Below are positions 35,051 to 44,975 of a DNA stretch of 62,354 bases, in pieces; the first letter of the stretch is position 1; each line of letters opens with the position of its first letter. The DNA lies in the NCBI GenBank assembly GCA_903883965.1, contig CAISCU010000023.1:1-62354 (forward strand), in the 5' to 3' direction. The notes below the pieces were generated by a model. The model was not told the DNA's origin and did no database searches. It was given only the letters and a program-made list of their open reading frames with translations. Origin of the DNA: an uncultured Bacteroidota bacterium. GTDB lineage: Bacteria; Bacteroidota; Bacteroidia; UKL13-3. Position numbers and translations under genes: made by a program.

Positions 35051-36819
35051 TAAAACAAATGGTTGTATCCGAAATGAATTTTTGCTGCATTGAAATTGAA
35101 CTCTGCGCTATTTATCTTGCCCACTGCATAAAATACTGAAAGCAAACCGTTGCTTGTATTTATATACATACCAGCCCCAAAACCTTGGGCTTGACTATAT
35201 GTATTGTTACTGATAAGTTGATTGTTCATCCAAGCTTGATTGTAAAACAAAATAAATGAAGAATTTTGAGGAAGCAAATACCTGCATTCAATATTGCCCG
35301 AAATATATTGATTTGCAAACAAACTTTGTTCATCAAAGCCTTTTAAAGTTTTAAGCCCTCCTATTCTGAACTGCTCTTGCTGCAATAAGTTACTGCCATT
35401 TAAAAGCGCTCCACTCAATTGCCCCAATACATTCAAACTCTTGCTAATAGGGATATATGATTTAAAATCGGCAACAAGCTGCCATTGAATACTATACAAT
35501 TGTTGCTTGCTGTATACTGTATACCATTGTTGGTTGTTGTCTAAAAACAGCACATTTTCTAACAAAGCATTTTGAACAAGCCTTCTTTGAACGATACTAC
35601 TGTTCAACTGCATAGAAACTCCTTTAGTTGGGAAATGAACATCATTGAGTTTGTTAACAGAAAATTGCACTCCAAATTGATTGCTAATAGCATCGTGTAA
35701 GTTTGGTATTTTTTGGGTTAGTCTGACCCAAGCCGTATCTGTATAGAGCAAGTTGAATGATTTGTATTTATAGACAATTCGCATAGACAAGTATTCATTT
35801 TCCAATACTTTGTAGCTAAAATCATGATTGAGTTCTAAATACAAACTGTCAAATTTGAGCATGCGAAATGCATAAGAGAATCCCAGTTTGAAATTTCTGA
35901 TATATGGGATTTCTGTACTGAATTGCAATTCTTTTGAACCTATTAAATAGCTTTTGTATGCGGTTTCTATTTGTAATCCTGTACCCCACAAATTACATAA
36001 TTTTAGTTTGAGGTCTCCTGTTAAAACCAATGATTGGTTGAGGCTACTTTGAGGTGCAAAACCGATGATGCCATCAAACACATTGGATAGTATGGGGCTC
36101 AATGACAAGTAAGGTTTGGCCTTGTTTCCATAAAAATAAACAGCCGTTGGTTTGGTTAATTTTGCAAAAGCAAGCCCATTCAATTTACTGTCAAATTTTG
36201 TGAGTAAACTATGGTGATAAGGCATTCCAGGGTGTATGCCACTGAGGTGGATTAAATATTGTGCTTGCAACTGAACAGTACCTCCAAGAGAAATGCTATC
36301 GAACAACATCAATGGACCTGAATTATATTGAATGGCTGCTTTAACCTGATTGGAATCAAGCAATACAGAATCTAAAAATACTTGTGCAAATGGGTAACCC
36401 TGCTCTTGGGCTTTTTGCACTAATTTGTTTAGTAAATTTCTCCATTTAATAAATGGAATAGGTACAGCTTTTTGATAGACTGTTTGACCCAATTCTTCTT
36501 GTAAATATGTTGGCAGATTGCCGGCTGATAACAACACTGTTTGGTAGCATATACCTGTATATAAACTGGCTACAAAGCAATTGCTGTCAGTTTGCAAAAT
36601 GGTATCTGAATAAGCAAACAAAAAACCCTGATTTTTACAGGAATCTATTTGTTTGGTTAAATGAGCTCGTAGTAGGGGAAATGAATCTGCTACAATCACA
36701 TATTGTTTGGTTGCAATTGAAGGTTGATTGACACTAAGCTGCAATTGAACTTGTGCATACAAGCCTATTTGTACAAAAAAGAAAATAACCCCTATTCCTG
36801 TTTTTTTAAGATGACTCAC
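35050..36819 (-). CDS. Omp85/BamA-like outer membrane beta-barrel protein
   Basis: 589 residues, GTG start at 36819, signal peptide ending GLYAQ. A POTRA-like region (about 110-215: FIKWRNLLNKLVQKAQEQGYPFAQVFLDSV) is followed by a C-terminal barrel of roughly 350 residues with the surface-antigen pattern, including RIGGLKTLKGFDEQSLFA where Omp85 proteins carry the RGF/Y loop motif; here it reads KGF. It is shorter than BamA and so more likely a specialised family member than the essential assembly factor. It heads the run into DUF4271 and HemD-like genes. Confidence 0.8.
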   Translation of the reverse strand: MSHLKKTGIGVIFFFVQIGLYAQVQLQLSVNQPSIATKQYVIVADSFPLLRAHLTKQIDSCKNQGFLFAYSDTILQTDSNCFVASLYTGICYQTVLLSAGNLPTYLQEELGQTVYQKAVPIPFIKWRNLLNKLVQKAQEQGYPFAQVFLDSVLLDSNQVKAAIQYNSGPLMLFDSISLGGTVQLQAQYLIHLSGIHPGMPYHHSLLTKFDSKLNGLAFAKLTKPTAVYFYGNKAKPYLSLSPILSNVFDGIIGFAPQSSLNQSLVLTGDLKLKLCNLWGTGLQIETAYKSYLIGSKELQFSTEIPYIRNFKLGFSYAFRMLKFDSLYLELNHDFSYKVLENEYLSMRIVYKYKSFNLLYTDTAWVRLTQKIPNLHDAISNQFGVQFSVNKLNDVHFPTKGVSMQLNSSIVQRRLVQNALLENVLFLDNNQQWYTVYSKQQLYSIQWQLVADFKSYIPISKSLNVLGQLSGALLNGSNLLQQEQFRIGGLKTLKGFDEQSLFANQYISGNIECRYLLPQNSSFILFYNQAWMNNQLISNNTYSQAQGFGAGMYINTSNGLLSVFYAVGKINSAEFNFNAAKIHFGYNHLF

Positions 36820-36829
36820 AATTTGTGCT

Positions 36830-36837
36830 TAGATTTG
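36830..36837 (+). promoter_or_regulatory. candidate -7 element of hemW
   Basis: TAGATTTG, an exact TAnnTTTG match 18 bases before ATG 36855. It lies inside the longer open frame, arguing for the ATG as start. Confidence 0.38.
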
Positions 36838-36854
36838 TTTGCAAGCATTTATTT

Positions 36855-37994
36855 ATGTCAGGCCTATATATTCATATTCCATTCTGTAAACAAGCGTGCA
36901 ATTACTGTAATTTTCACTTCAGCACAAGTTTACAACATGTTGATGCAATATTGGAATCAATCTGTAAAGAAATACAACAGAAAGCACAATTACTCAACAA
37001 GGAAACACTCCAAACCATTTATTTTGGGGGAGGCAGCCCTAGTATTTTAACTACTAAACAACTGCAATCAATTGTTAATTGTATTCAGAACACAGTCAAC
37101 ACCAATCAAGTGATTGAAATGACCTTAGAAGCAAACCCAGATGACATGAGTGCCGAAAAGTTAAATGATTGGTTGAATTTAGGCTTTAACCGATTGAGCA
37201 TTGGCATACAAAGTTTTAGGGATGAAGATTTGAAAATGATGAACAGGGCTCACAATCAAGAACAAGCCATAACCGCAATTCAATTGGCACAACAAACTGG
37301 ATTTACCAATTTGAGTATAGACTTGATATACGGCATTCCTGGGTTGAGTCATGCAGATTGGTTGAACAATTTAGTGACAGCCATTTCATTAAACATTCCG
37401 CATATTTCGAGTTATTGTTTGACCGTTGAACCCAAAACTGTTTTGGCGTATCAAATCAAACACAAACAAATTCAAGCACTAGATGATGAGCAAGCAAACA
37501 ATCAATTTATGCTTTTGATTGACCAGCTATCAGCCAATGGCATTGAACAATACGAAATTTCAAATTTTGCAAAAAAAGGTTTTGAGTCTAAGCACAATTC
37601 TGCCTATTGGAGAGGGGTTCATTATATTGGCATTGGACCAGGAGCACATAGTTTCAATGGCACTCATAGAACTTGGAATGTTAGCAATAACCAACTTTAT
37701 CACAAAGCCATTGCTAACAATGAAGTTTATTTTGAAACAGAAAATTTAAGTGTTTTTGATAGATACAATGAATACCTCATGACCGGATTGAGAACAAGTG
37801 AAGGAGTAGAAAAAACAATGCTCGAAAAACTGAAATCTGATTTACCAAAGGCTCCATCTCCAATTAAATTTTCCAAATGGATTGACCAAGGACAATTGAT
37901 TGAAAACAACACGCACTTTTATTTAAGCAAAGCCGCACGTTTCTTTGCAGACGGCATTGCTGCCGATTTATTTGAAAGCCCTAATTCAATTTAA
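36855..37994 (+). CDS. hemW: HemW-like radical SAM haem chaperone
   Basis: 379 residues from ATG 36855 (MSGLYIHIPFCKQACNYCNF), the standard HemW opening with the radical SAM cysteines CxxxCxxC at 11, 15 and 18. The GGGSPS loop, EANPDDM and FNRLSIGIQSF segments follow as in the family. HemW binds haem and is thought to deliver it to membrane enzymes; it is often mislabelled as coproporphyrinogen oxidase. Its 3' end overlaps the convergent aldehyde dehydrogenase by 14 bases. Confidence 0.93.
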   Translation: MSGLYIHIPFCKQACNYCNFHFSTSLQHVDAILESICKEIQQKAQLLNKETLQTIYFGGGSPSILTTKQLQSIVNCIQNTVNTNQVIEMTLEANPDDMSAEKLNDWLNLGFNRLSIGIQSFRDEDLKMMNRAHNQEQAITAIQLAQQTGFTNLSIDLIYGIPGLSHADWLNNLVTAISLNIPHISSYCLTVEPKTVLAYQIKHKQIQALDDEQANNQFMLLIDQLSANGIEQYEISNFAKKGFESKHNSAYWRGVHYIGIGPGAHSFNGTHRTWNVSNNQLYHKAIANNEVYFETENLSVFDRYNEYLMTGLRTSEGVEKTMLEKLKSDLPKAPSPIKFSKWIDQGQLIENNTHFYLSKAARFFADGIAADLFESPNSI

Positions 37995-39426
37995 TACAGA
38001 CGTTTTTTTGTTCTGTAAAGAACCTGAGCGCTTCCCAACCACCTTCTCTTCCTACCCCACTCTGTTTCACTCCACCAAATGGGGTTCTCAGATCACGCAG
38101 TAACCAACAATTGATCCATACAATTCCAGCTTGAATATGCGCGGCTACACGGTGTGCTTTTGTCAAATTTTCTGTCCAAACAGTAGCGGCTAAACCATAT
38201 TGGGTAGCGTTGGCCATCTGCAATACTTCTTCTTCAGTATCAAAAGGCATGATGCTTACAACTGGACCAAATATTTCTTCCAAATTGGTTCTACAATTGT
38301 AGGCCAATCCTTCAATGACAGTAGGTGCAATGTAATAGCCCTCAGACAGGTCTCCTGGTAATTTAACTGCATGACCTCCTGCCAATATTTGGCCACCTTC
38401 TTCTTTTGCAAGTGCTATGTAAGATAGTACTTTTTCGAAATGCATTTGAGATGCAATGGCCCCTACATTGGTATCGGCTTGGAGAGGATCTCCAACTTTT
38501 AAAGTGGCTACTTGAGCTAAGAATGCTGTTTTGAATGCTTCATAAATACTGCGCTCAACAAAAATTCTTGAGCCACATAAACAAATTTCACCTTGATTGG
38601 TAAAACTAGATCTCACACTTTCAGCAACTGCTTTGTTAAAATCACAATCTGCAAATATGATATTGGGGTTTTTACCACCCAATTCTAAAGATATTTTTTT
38701 GAAGAGTGGTGCTGCAACTCTGGCAATATGTTCTCCTGTTTTTGTGCCACCTGTAAAGGAAATGGCTTTTACATCGGGGTGCGTTGTGAGAGTTGTCCCA
38801 ACCTTAGGCCCCAATCCATTTACAATGTTCAGAACCCCTGGAGGTAAACCAGCTTCTATACAAATTTGAGCAAAAAGAAATGCAGTCATTGGCGTAATTT
38901 CAGAAGGCTTTGCAACTACACAATTTCCGGCTGCCAGAGCAGGAGCTATTTTCCAGGTAAACAAATAAAGTGGCAAATTCCATGGGCTAATACAAGTAAC
39001 AACACCTAATGGGGTTTTAAGTGTATAATTGATTGCGTGTTCACCCATTGCATGTGATTCTGAAGCAAAATGCTCAATGGCAGTTGCAAAAAAATGAATA
39101 TTAGATTGTGCCCTTGGAATTTCTCCTTTTTGAGCCAACCAAAATGGTTTGCCTTGGTCTATGCTTTCTGCCTTTGCCAACTCATCATTTTTAGCTTCTA
39201 TTAATGCGGCAATTTTTAACAAAATGGCACTGCGTTGGTTGGCTGAATAATTACTCCAAATAGGAAAGGCTGCTTTAGCTGCTGCAATTGCTAATTGAGC
39301 ATCTTGCTCATCACTGTCTGGGCACAAACTATAAACTTTTCCTGTAGCCGGATTGTAATTGTCTATGTAATTCCCAGCCACTGGTTCAAGCAACTCTCCA
39401 TTGATGTAATTGAATATTTTTTGCAT
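37981..39426 (-). CDS. NAD(P)-dependent aldehyde dehydrogenase
   Basis: 481 residues from ATG 39426 (MQKIFNYINGEL), chosen over the longer frame because a -7 element lies just upstream. The ALDH fold is clear: CISPWNLPLYL, FTGGTKTGEHI, the general-base glutamate in LELGGKNPN (about 250) and the catalytic cysteine in NQGEICLCGS (about 282). The sequence style fits the semialdehyde-oxidising branch (2-hydroxymuconic semialdehyde dehydrogenase-like), but no aromatic or amino-acid pathway genes are adjacent, so the substrate is open. It overlaps hemW by 14 bases tail to tail. Confidence 0.92.
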   Translation of the reverse strand: MQKIFNYINGELLEPVAGNYIDNYNPATGKVYSLCPDSDEQDAQLAIAAAKAAFPIWSNYSANQRSAILLKIAALIEAKNDELAKAESIDQGKPFWLAQKGEIPRAQSNIHFFATAIEHFASESHAMGEHAINYTLKTPLGVVTCISPWNLPLYLFTWKIAPALAAGNCVVAKPSEITPMTAFLFAQICIEAGLPPGVLNIVNGLGPKVGTTLTTHPDVKAISFTGGTKTGEHIARVAAPLFKKISLELGGKNPNIIFADCDFNKAVAESVRSSFTNQGEICLCGSRIFVERSIYEAFKTAFLAQVATLKVGDPLQADTNVGAIASQMHFEKVLSYIALAKEEGGQILAGGHAVKLPGDLSEGYYIAPTVIEGLAYNCRTNLEEIFGPVVSIMPFDTEEEVLQMANATQYGLAATVWTENLTKAHRVAAHIQAGIVWINCWLLRDLRTPFGGVKQSGVGREGGWEALRFFTEQKNVCIKLN

Positions 39427-39446
39427 GCGAGCTAAATTTAAGCCTA

Positions 39447-39454
39447 CAAAATTA
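39447..39454 (-). promoter_or_regulatory. candidate -7 element of the aldehyde dehydrogenase gene
   Basis: TAATTTTG on the minus strand, an exact TAnnTTTG match 21 bases before ATG 39426. No matching TTTG box was found upstream. Confidence 0.38.
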
Positions 39455-39490
39455 ATTAAAATTAACGGGAAATATAGGAGCTGTTTATTA

Positions 39491-39539
39491 GCGGTTGGCA
39501 ATGCAATCCAATATTTATTTAATAAACTTGCGGTTGGCA
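39491..39539. repeat. short direct repeat between divergent genes
   Basis: GCGGTTGGCA occurs exactly at 39491-39500 and 39530-39539, a 39-base period, in the spacer between the aldehyde dehydrogenase and glycosyltransferase starts. It could be a pair of regulator half-sites or chance. Confidence 0.4.
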
Positions 39540-39554
39540 TTTTACCTTATTCCA

Positions 39555-40703
39555 TTGAAAAAAATCAGCATCTGTCATTTTTCTTCTGTTCATAAAATAT
39601 CCGATTCAAGGGTGTTTGACAGAGAATGCTTAAGCCTGTCCGAGCATTTTGAGGTGCATTTAATTGGCATAGGCGAAGCTGCACGTTCACAAGAAAATAT
39701 TCATGTTCATGGAATCGAGCAATCTAAACATCCTTTTTTAAGGCTATTGCAAACACGTTTTGTATGTTTTTACAAAGCATTACAAATTGATGCTGCTGTC
39801 TATCATTTTCACGATGCCGAACTGCTTTGGGTTGGCATATTGTTAAGTATATCAGGAAAACATGTTATTTATGATATTCATGAAAATACGGCCTCAGACA
39901 TTTATTATAGAAAATGGCTTCCAAAAAGCTTAAAAACCTTTTTGGTTAAAGTATATGAATTGCTCATGAACCTTGCACAAAATTATATCCATTTTGTGCC
40001 TGTAATTGCTAACACCAATGACCTCAAAAAACTGTTCATTGAAAAAAACATACCTGTAACTATTGTACAAAATTTTGCTGAACTGAAATTATTAAAACCT
40101 TACAGGGTTCAAAACAGGTTCAACAACCAAACATTTCGATTGATTTATGTTGGCAGACTGAGAGATTATTATTACAATATTGATCCGGTTTTAGAAGCCA
40201 TTTACCTGCTAAAGAAAGCTGGCGTTTTGGTGTATTTTGATTTAATTGGACTCATTGAACCTCAGTTTTTACAAGGCTTTAGTCATTTGAGTTTTTGGCC
40301 AGCTATTCAAGACCAGGTAGTTTTCCATGGTGAACTGAGCAGAACCAATTGGCTTGAAATATCACAACATGCACAAATTGGAATTTGCATTAAAAACCAA
40401 GCAGATGGTGAAGTGCTCTCTCATGAACGCAAACTCTTTGAATACATGGCTTTGGGCTTGCCATCTATTTTTTGCAACAAGCAAATCTATACTGATTTAA
40501 ACGCAACTGAACCAATTGGCATAGCAGTTGACATTGAACAAGCCGAAGCAATTAAACAGGCCATTTATACGCTCATTACTGATGAAAAAAGGTACGCTAA
40601 ATTGGCTACAAATTGTATGCGTTTAAGCGACCATTCTTACAATTGGGAAACAGAATTTGAATCACTCTTAAGTTTGTACCATCAACTTCTCAATAAGGCA
40701 TGA
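39555..40703 (+). CDS. GT-B glycosyltransferase (GT4-like)
   Basis: 382 residues if started at TTG 39555 (MKKISICHFSSVHKISDSRVF), which puts the first Rossmann strand at the N-terminus as in relatives; ATG 39501 would add 18 residues. The N-terminal lobe contains YDIHENTA. The C-terminal lobe has RLIYVGRLRDYYYN and the nucleotide-sugar site HERKLFEYMALGLPSI. Proteins of this type build cell-surface polysaccharides or lipid-linked sugars. The acceptor is unknown; no sugar-biosynthesis cluster is adjacent. The stop overlaps the miaA start (ATGA). Confidence 0.88.
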   Translation: MKKISICHFSSVHKISDSRVFDRECLSLSEHFEVHLIGIGEAARSQENIHVHGIEQSKHPFLRLLQTRFVCFYKALQIDAAVYHFHDAELLWVGILLSISGKHVIYDIHENTASDIYYRKWLPKSLKTFLVKVYELLMNLAQNYIHFVPVIANTNDLKKLFIEKNIPVTIVQNFAELKLLKPYRVQNRFNNQTFRLIYVGRLRDYYYNIDPVLEAIYLLKKAGVLVYFDLIGLIEPQFLQGFSHLSFWPAIQDQVVFHGELSRTNWLEISQHAQIGICIKNQADGEVLSHERKLFEYMALGLPSIFCNKQIYTDLNATEPIGIAVDIEQAEAIKQAIYTLITDEKRYAKLATNCMRLSDHSYNWETEFESLLSLYHQLLNKA

Positions 40704-41608
40704 AAGCAGCGCGAAAAAAATTAATTGTGATTGTTGGCCCTACTGCTTCAGGTAAAACAGCTTTGGCAATAACAATTGCCAAACTATTGAAAACAGAAAT
40801 CATCTCTGCAGACTCTAGGCAGTTTTACCAAACAATGGATATTGGAACTGCAAAACCTACAAATGAAGAATTGCAAATGGTAAAACACCATTTCATTGAT
40901 AACTTAAGCACCTCTGATTATTTTAGTGCGGGTGATTTTGAACGTGAAGCTTTGCAATTGCTGAATCAATTATTCAAGCGTCTCGACTATGTAGTTGTTT
41001 GTGGGGGATCAGGCTTGTATATCCAGGCTTTGTGCAAAGGCATGAGCGCTATGCCTGCTGCTGATTTGGCCTTTAGAACTGAGTTGGAAATTGACTACAA
41101 CAACAATGGTATTGCTGCATTACAAGCTCGATTACAACAATTAAACCCAAATAAACTGACACAAATCGACGCATTCAATCCTCAACGATTGATGCGAGCA
41201 ATTGAAATAGAAACCCAACAAATTGACTTGAATCAATCATGTATTGAAAGGCCATTTGACATTGTACAATTTGGCATTTTAACTGAACGGGAAATATTGT
41301 ACAATCGCATCAATGAAAGGGTCGATGAAATGATTACAAATGGCTTGTTAGGTGAAGCCCAAGAATTGTATCCACTTAAAGATTTGAATGCACTTCAAAC
41401 AGTTGGCTACAAAGAATTGTTTGATTATTTTGACCAAAAGTGTACTTTAAACTTTGCCATTGACAAAATCAAACAACATACCCGAAATTACGCCAAACGT
41501 CAAATGACCTGGTTTAAACGAGACCCTGAAATCAATTGGATTACAGCCAATGAAACTGCTTTCATGGCTCAAGAAGTCTTGAAACAAATAGAAAGCCCTA
41601 ATCATTGA
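40700..41608 (+). CDS. miaA: tRNA dimethylallyltransferase
   Basis: Adds a dimethylallyl group to N6 of A37 in tRNAs that read UNN codons. It has 302 residues. P-loop GPTASGKT (about 13-20), DSRQFYQTMDIGTAKPT, HHFIDNL and the C-terminal YAKRQMTWFKRD are all intact. It is translationally coupled to the glycosyltransferase by a 4-base overlap. Its product is the substrate of MiaB, encoded at 46195-47577. Confidence 0.97.
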   Translation: MKAARKKLIVIVGPTASGKTALAITIAKLLKTEIISADSRQFYQTMDIGTAKPTNEELQMVKHHFIDNLSTSDYFSAGDFEREALQLLNQLFKRLDYVVVCGGSGLYIQALCKGMSAMPAADLAFRTELEIDYNNNGIAALQARLQQLNPNKLTQIDAFNPQRLMRAIEIETQQIDLNQSCIERPFDIVQFGILTEREILYNRINERVDEMITNGLLGEAQELYPLKDLNALQTVGYKELFDYFDQKCTLNFAIDKIKQHTRNYAKRQMTWFKRDPEINWITANETAFMAQEVLKQIESPNH

Positions 41609-41619
41609 TTTATTTTCCT

Positions 41620-41627
41620 TATTTTTG
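41620..41627 (+). promoter_or_regulatory. candidate -7 element of the terC-like gene
   Basis: TATTTTTG, an exact TAnnTTTG match, 20 bases before the ATG at 41648 and 11 bases after the miaA stop. Confidence 0.4.
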
Positions 41628-41647
41628 CGGCTGCTAAAAAAATTTAA

Positions 41648-42412
41648 ATGTTAGAATTATTTTCACAACCAGAAGCTTGGATTTCACTCATTACTTTAAC
41701 TGTAATGGAGATTGTGCTTGGAATAGACAATGTCATTTTCATTTCTTTGGTAACAGGAAAACTTGAAAAATCTAGACAAGTTAGCGCTAGAAGAATTGGG
41801 TTATTTTTGGCCTTGTTTATTCGAATTGTATTGTTGAGTTTTTTGGCAAACATTGTACAAAGCAAACAAGTGACTTTATTTTCATTTGCCTCACACGATT
41901 TAACCATTCGAGACTTAGTTTTGTTGGCAGGAGGTTTGTTCTTATTGTACAAAAGTACACTTGAAATTTTTGAATTATTAGAACATGAAACTGAAGAAAA
42001 AAGCAAGCAGGTAAAAGCTGTTTTTTGGAATGTAGTTTTGCAAGTCATTTTAATTGATATTGTTTTTTCATTTGATTCAATCATTACTGCTGTTGGTTTG
42101 GCTCAAGATTTACCTATTATGATTTTAGCCGTGATTGTATCTATGATAATCATGCTCTTCTTTTCTGGATTAATTTCAGACTTTATTAACCAACACCCAA
42201 GTGTAAAATTATTGGCTTTGGCTTTTTTATTAGTAATTGGATTGATGCTAGTAATTGAAGGTTGGAACCATGAAATAGCCGAACAAATAAACTTAAAAGC
42301 ATACGTGTATTTTGCAATGGCCTTCTCTATTGCAGTTGAGCTTTTAAACATGAAAATGCGTAAAAAAGGCAAAAACGACAAGCCAGTTGAACTCAAAGAC
42401 ATTTACAAATAA
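41648..42412 (+). CDS. TerC-family integral membrane protein
   Basis: 254 residues with about seven transmembrane helices. The two acidic motifs typical of TerC proteins are present in helices: EIVLGIDNVIF (about 19-29) and VFSFDSIITAVG (about 139-150). The family is linked to tellurite resistance in some bacteria and more recently to manganese export and metalation of exported proteins; which applies here is not clear. It is followed 3 bases later by lipB. Confidence 0.93.
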   Translation: MLELFSQPEAWISLITLTVMEIVLGIDNVIFISLVTGKLEKSRQVSARRIGLFLALFIRIVLLSFLANIVQSKQVTLFSFASHDLTIRDLVLLAGGLFLLYKSTLEIFELLEHETEEKSKQVKAVFWNVVLQVILIDIVFSFDSIITAVGLAQDLPIMILAVIVSMIIMLFFSGLISDFINQHPSVKLLALAFLLVIGLMLVIEGWNHEIAEQINLKAYVYFAMAFSIAVELLNMKMRKKGKNDKPVELKDIYK

Positions 42413-42415
42413 TTC

Positions 42416-43120
42416 ATGCAAAAAACGGTTCAATTTTCAGACTGGGGACTCATAGAATACCAGCAAGCATGGGATCAACAAGAAGCGCTTTTTAAACAGT
42501 CTGCCGATTTAAAATACCAAAGAAGGCTCAGCGGTGAAAACAATGGCATTCCTATAGAAAACCACCTTATATTTTGCGAACATCCTCCAGTTTATACATT
42601 GGGTAAAAGTGGAAAAATTGAAAACTTATTATTAAATGAAGCTGAACTAACTGCCATTCATGCAACATTTTTCCCAATTAACCGAGGTGGAGACATTACT
42701 TTTCATGGACCAGGACAAATTGTAGGCTACCCTATTTTTGATTTGGAGCAATTTTACACAGACATACACCTTTATTTAAGAAACTTAGAAGAAGCCATCA
42801 TTTTAACCTTGGCACATTATGGTATTGTTGCAGGAAGATATGAGGGTTACACTGGCGTATGGATTGACCCAGATTTACCCAGTGCTAGAAAAATATGCGC
42901 CATGGGAGTGCGTTGCAGCAGATGGATTACCATGCATGGATTTGCCTTCAATGTGAATACGGATTTAAATTATTTTAAACACATTGTTCCTTGTGGCATA
43001 GACGACAAAGATGTGAGTTCAATGGAAAGAGAACTCGGAAAAAAATTAGACATGGATGAGGTAAAAACAATTTTAAAACAAAAACTATGTACAGTTTTTG
43101 AAATTGAATATATGCCCTGA
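42416..43120 (+). CDS. lipB: octanoyl-[ACP]:protein N-octanoyltransferase
   Basis: Transfers octanoate from acyl carrier protein to lipoyl domains, the first step of lipoate synthesis. It has 234 residues. GGDITFHGPGQIVGYPI, the lysine region ARKICAMGV (about 157) and the catalytic cysteine in VPCGIDDKDVSSM (about 191) are present. Close spacing to the TerC gene suggests one transcript. lipA is not in the window. Confidence 0.96.
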   Translation: MQKTVQFSDWGLIEYQQAWDQQEALFKQSADLKYQRRLSGENNGIPIENHLIFCEHPPVYTLGKSGKIENLLLNEAELTAIHATFFPINRGGDITFHGPGQIVGYPIFDLEQFYTDIHLYLRNLEEAIILTLAHYGIVAGRYEGYTGVWIDPDLPSARKICAMGVRCSRWITMHGFAFNVNTDLNYFKHIVPCGIDDKDVSSMERELGKKLDMDEVKTILKQKLCTVFEIEYMP

Positions 43121-43122
43121 TA

Positions 43123-44262
43123 TTATTTTAAAATGCTTCTAGCAATAACCAATTTCTGAATTTCACTGGTTCCTTCTCCAATGGTACACAATTTGGCATC
43201 TCTGTAAAATTTTTCTACCGGAAAGTCTTTGGTATAGCCATAACCTCCGAAAACTTGAACTGCTTCATTGGCGGCCCAAACAGCCACTTCACTGGCATAG
43301 TATTTTGCAAAAGCACCTTCTTTGTTTACACTCATGCCTTTGTTTTTTCTATCAGCAGCTTGGAGTGTTAACAATTCAGCAGCTTCAATTCTGGTTGCCA
43401 TGTCGGCTAATTTAAAAGAGATACCCTGAAAATTGCTAATTGGCTGTCCAAACTGATGTCTTTCTTTTGCATACTTTTTAGCTGCTTCATAAGCTCCCTT
43501 AGCAATTCCCAATGACAATGATGCAATTGAAATGCGGCCACCATCTAAAATTTTCATGGCTTGTTTGAAACCTTCACCTTCTTTTCCCAACATATTTTCT
43601 GCAGGAATTCTACAATCTTCAAAAATCAATTCGGCAGTTTCTGAAGCACGCATGCCTAATTTGTTTTCTTTTTTGCCACCTCTAAAGCCCGGAGTGCCTC
43701 TTTCTACTACAAATGCACTGATTCCATTAGAGTCTAATAACTCGCCTGTTCTTGCCAATACAACAGCTATTTCACCTGAAATACCATGTGTAATCCAATT
43801 TTTACTGCCATTCAAAACCCATTCGTCCCCATCTCTCTTAGCAACACATTGCATGCGCATGGCATCACTTCCAGTGTTTGCTTCAGTTAATCCCCAAGCA
43901 CCTACCCATTCTCCAGTTGCCAATTTGGGCAACCATTTTTGTTTTTGAGCTTCGTTTCCAAAATATAGAATATGACCTGTACACAATGAATTGTGAGCAG
44001 CCATACTCAAACCAACAGAGCCACATACTTTAGACATTTCTATGATGGCTGTCATGTATTCAAAATAGCCTAGGCCAGAACCTCCGTAATTTTCAGGTAC
44101 CAATATGCCCATTAAACCCATTTGACCCATTTCTTTGAACAATTCACGAGGAAAAATCTGCGCTTCATCCCATTCCATGACATGTGGCTTAACATGTCTT
44201 TCTGCAAAATCTCTGACCATATTTGCAATCATTTGCTGGCTTTCTGTTTGTTCAAAGTTCAT
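43123..44262 (-). CDS. acyl-CoA dehydrogenase
   Basis: FAD enzyme of fatty or branched-chain acyl-CoA oxidation, 379 residues from ATG 44262 ([11 protein letters not shown]); an upstream ATG at 44304 would add 14 residues of non-family sequence. FAD-binding segments [12 protein letters not shown] and WITHG are present, and the C-terminal [18 protein letters not shown] carries the active-site glutamate region. The whole-length similarity is to short-chain/butyryl-CoA-type dehydrogenases, but chain length cannot be fixed. It converges on lipB with a 2-base gap. Confidence 0.94.
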   Translation of the reverse strand: MNFEQTESQQMIANMVRDFAERHVKPHVMEWDEAQIFPRELFKEMGQMGLMGILVPENYGGSGLGYFEYMTAIIEMSKVCGSVGLSMAAHNSLCTGHILYFGNEAQKQKWLPKLATGEWVGAWGLTEANTGSDAMRMQCVAKRDGDEWVLNGSKNWITHGISGEIAVVLARTGELLDSNGISAFVVERGTPGFRGGKKENKLGMRASETAELIFEDCRIPAENMLGKEGEGFKQAMKILDGGRISIASLSLGIAKGAYEAAKKYAKERHQFGQPISNFQGISFKLADMATRIEAAELLTLQAADRKNKGMSVNKEGAFAKYYASEVAVWAANEAVQVFGGYGYTKDFPVEKFYRDAKLCTIGEGTSEIQKLVIARSILK

Positions 44263-44333
44263 CATTTGAGTAGGTTTTTGTGCCTGCAATATCTTCAATT
44301 CCATGCAATAATTGATATACCCGAAGTGTTTTT

Positions 44334-44975
44334 TTATTTACTCAATTGAATATATGGCTCAATTAATTGATAAATAGAATCGGTAATGGTTTTGATGGCT
44401 TTTAAATCTGACAATTGCTGAAATGGGCCATGTTGCTCACGGTAACGAACAATTTGTTTAGACAAAGTAAATTTAAAATACGGATGTTGTTGGAGCCTTT
44501 CTAATGCACAGGTATTTAGATTGATTTGCTGGATACGTTTGGCATTCACATAAATTTGATCTTGTAAATCGTACAATACATCTTCTTGAAAGCCATAAAT
44601 CTCTGTCAATTGATTGAGTGAATGAAAGCCCCCCAATTTGGTTCTATAAGCTATGATTTTACCGGCAAGCTTAGGCCCAATTTTATATAATTTTTCCAAT
44701 GCAACGGAGTCGGCCTGATTGATGTCAATTTTAGCTGATTGTTGATGGTTTGAAGTCTTTACCCGGTTGGACACAATTGGGTTTTCAGGCATCGGAACAG
44801 AGGTTTGAGTGATGTATTGAACCTGTATAGGATCTTGATGAACCAATAATGGGATACAAGCATTTGCAAGTCCTATGAATCCCAATAAAAAGAGCAACAA
44901 GTAAATGCCTTGCTGCTCTTTTTGTACTGTATAAAAATACGATTGAAAAAATTGTTTAAGGTTTGTCTTTTTCAT
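44334..44975 (-). CDS. membrane-anchored helix-hairpin-helix (ComEA-like) protein
   Basis: 213 residues. One transmembrane helix (about 23-45) is followed by a short linker and tandem helix-hairpin-helix motifs: [29 protein letters not shown] (about 83-111) and [29 protein letters not shown] (about 148-177). ComEA proteins bind DNA non-specifically outside the inner membrane during uptake. This one has the fold and topology, but no other competence gene is adjacent. It overlaps the 56-residue gene by 20 bases. Confidence 0.88.
   Translation of the reverse strand: MKKTNLKQFFQSYFYTVQKEQQGIYLLLFLLGFIGLANACIPLLVHQDPIQVQYITQTSVPMPENPIVSNRVKTSNHQQSAKIDINQADSVALEKLYKIGPKLAGKIIAYRTKLGGFHSLNQLTEIYGFQEDVLYDLQDQIYVNAKRIQQINLNTCALERLQQHPYFKFTLSKQIVRYREQHGPFQQLSDLKAIKTITDSIYQLIEPYIQLSK

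Noticed and set aside
36825-36854. Extended N-terminus of hemW from GTG 36825
   Set aside because: The extra residues are outside the conserved HemW start (MSGLYIHIPFC) and the stretch contains the likely -7 element.
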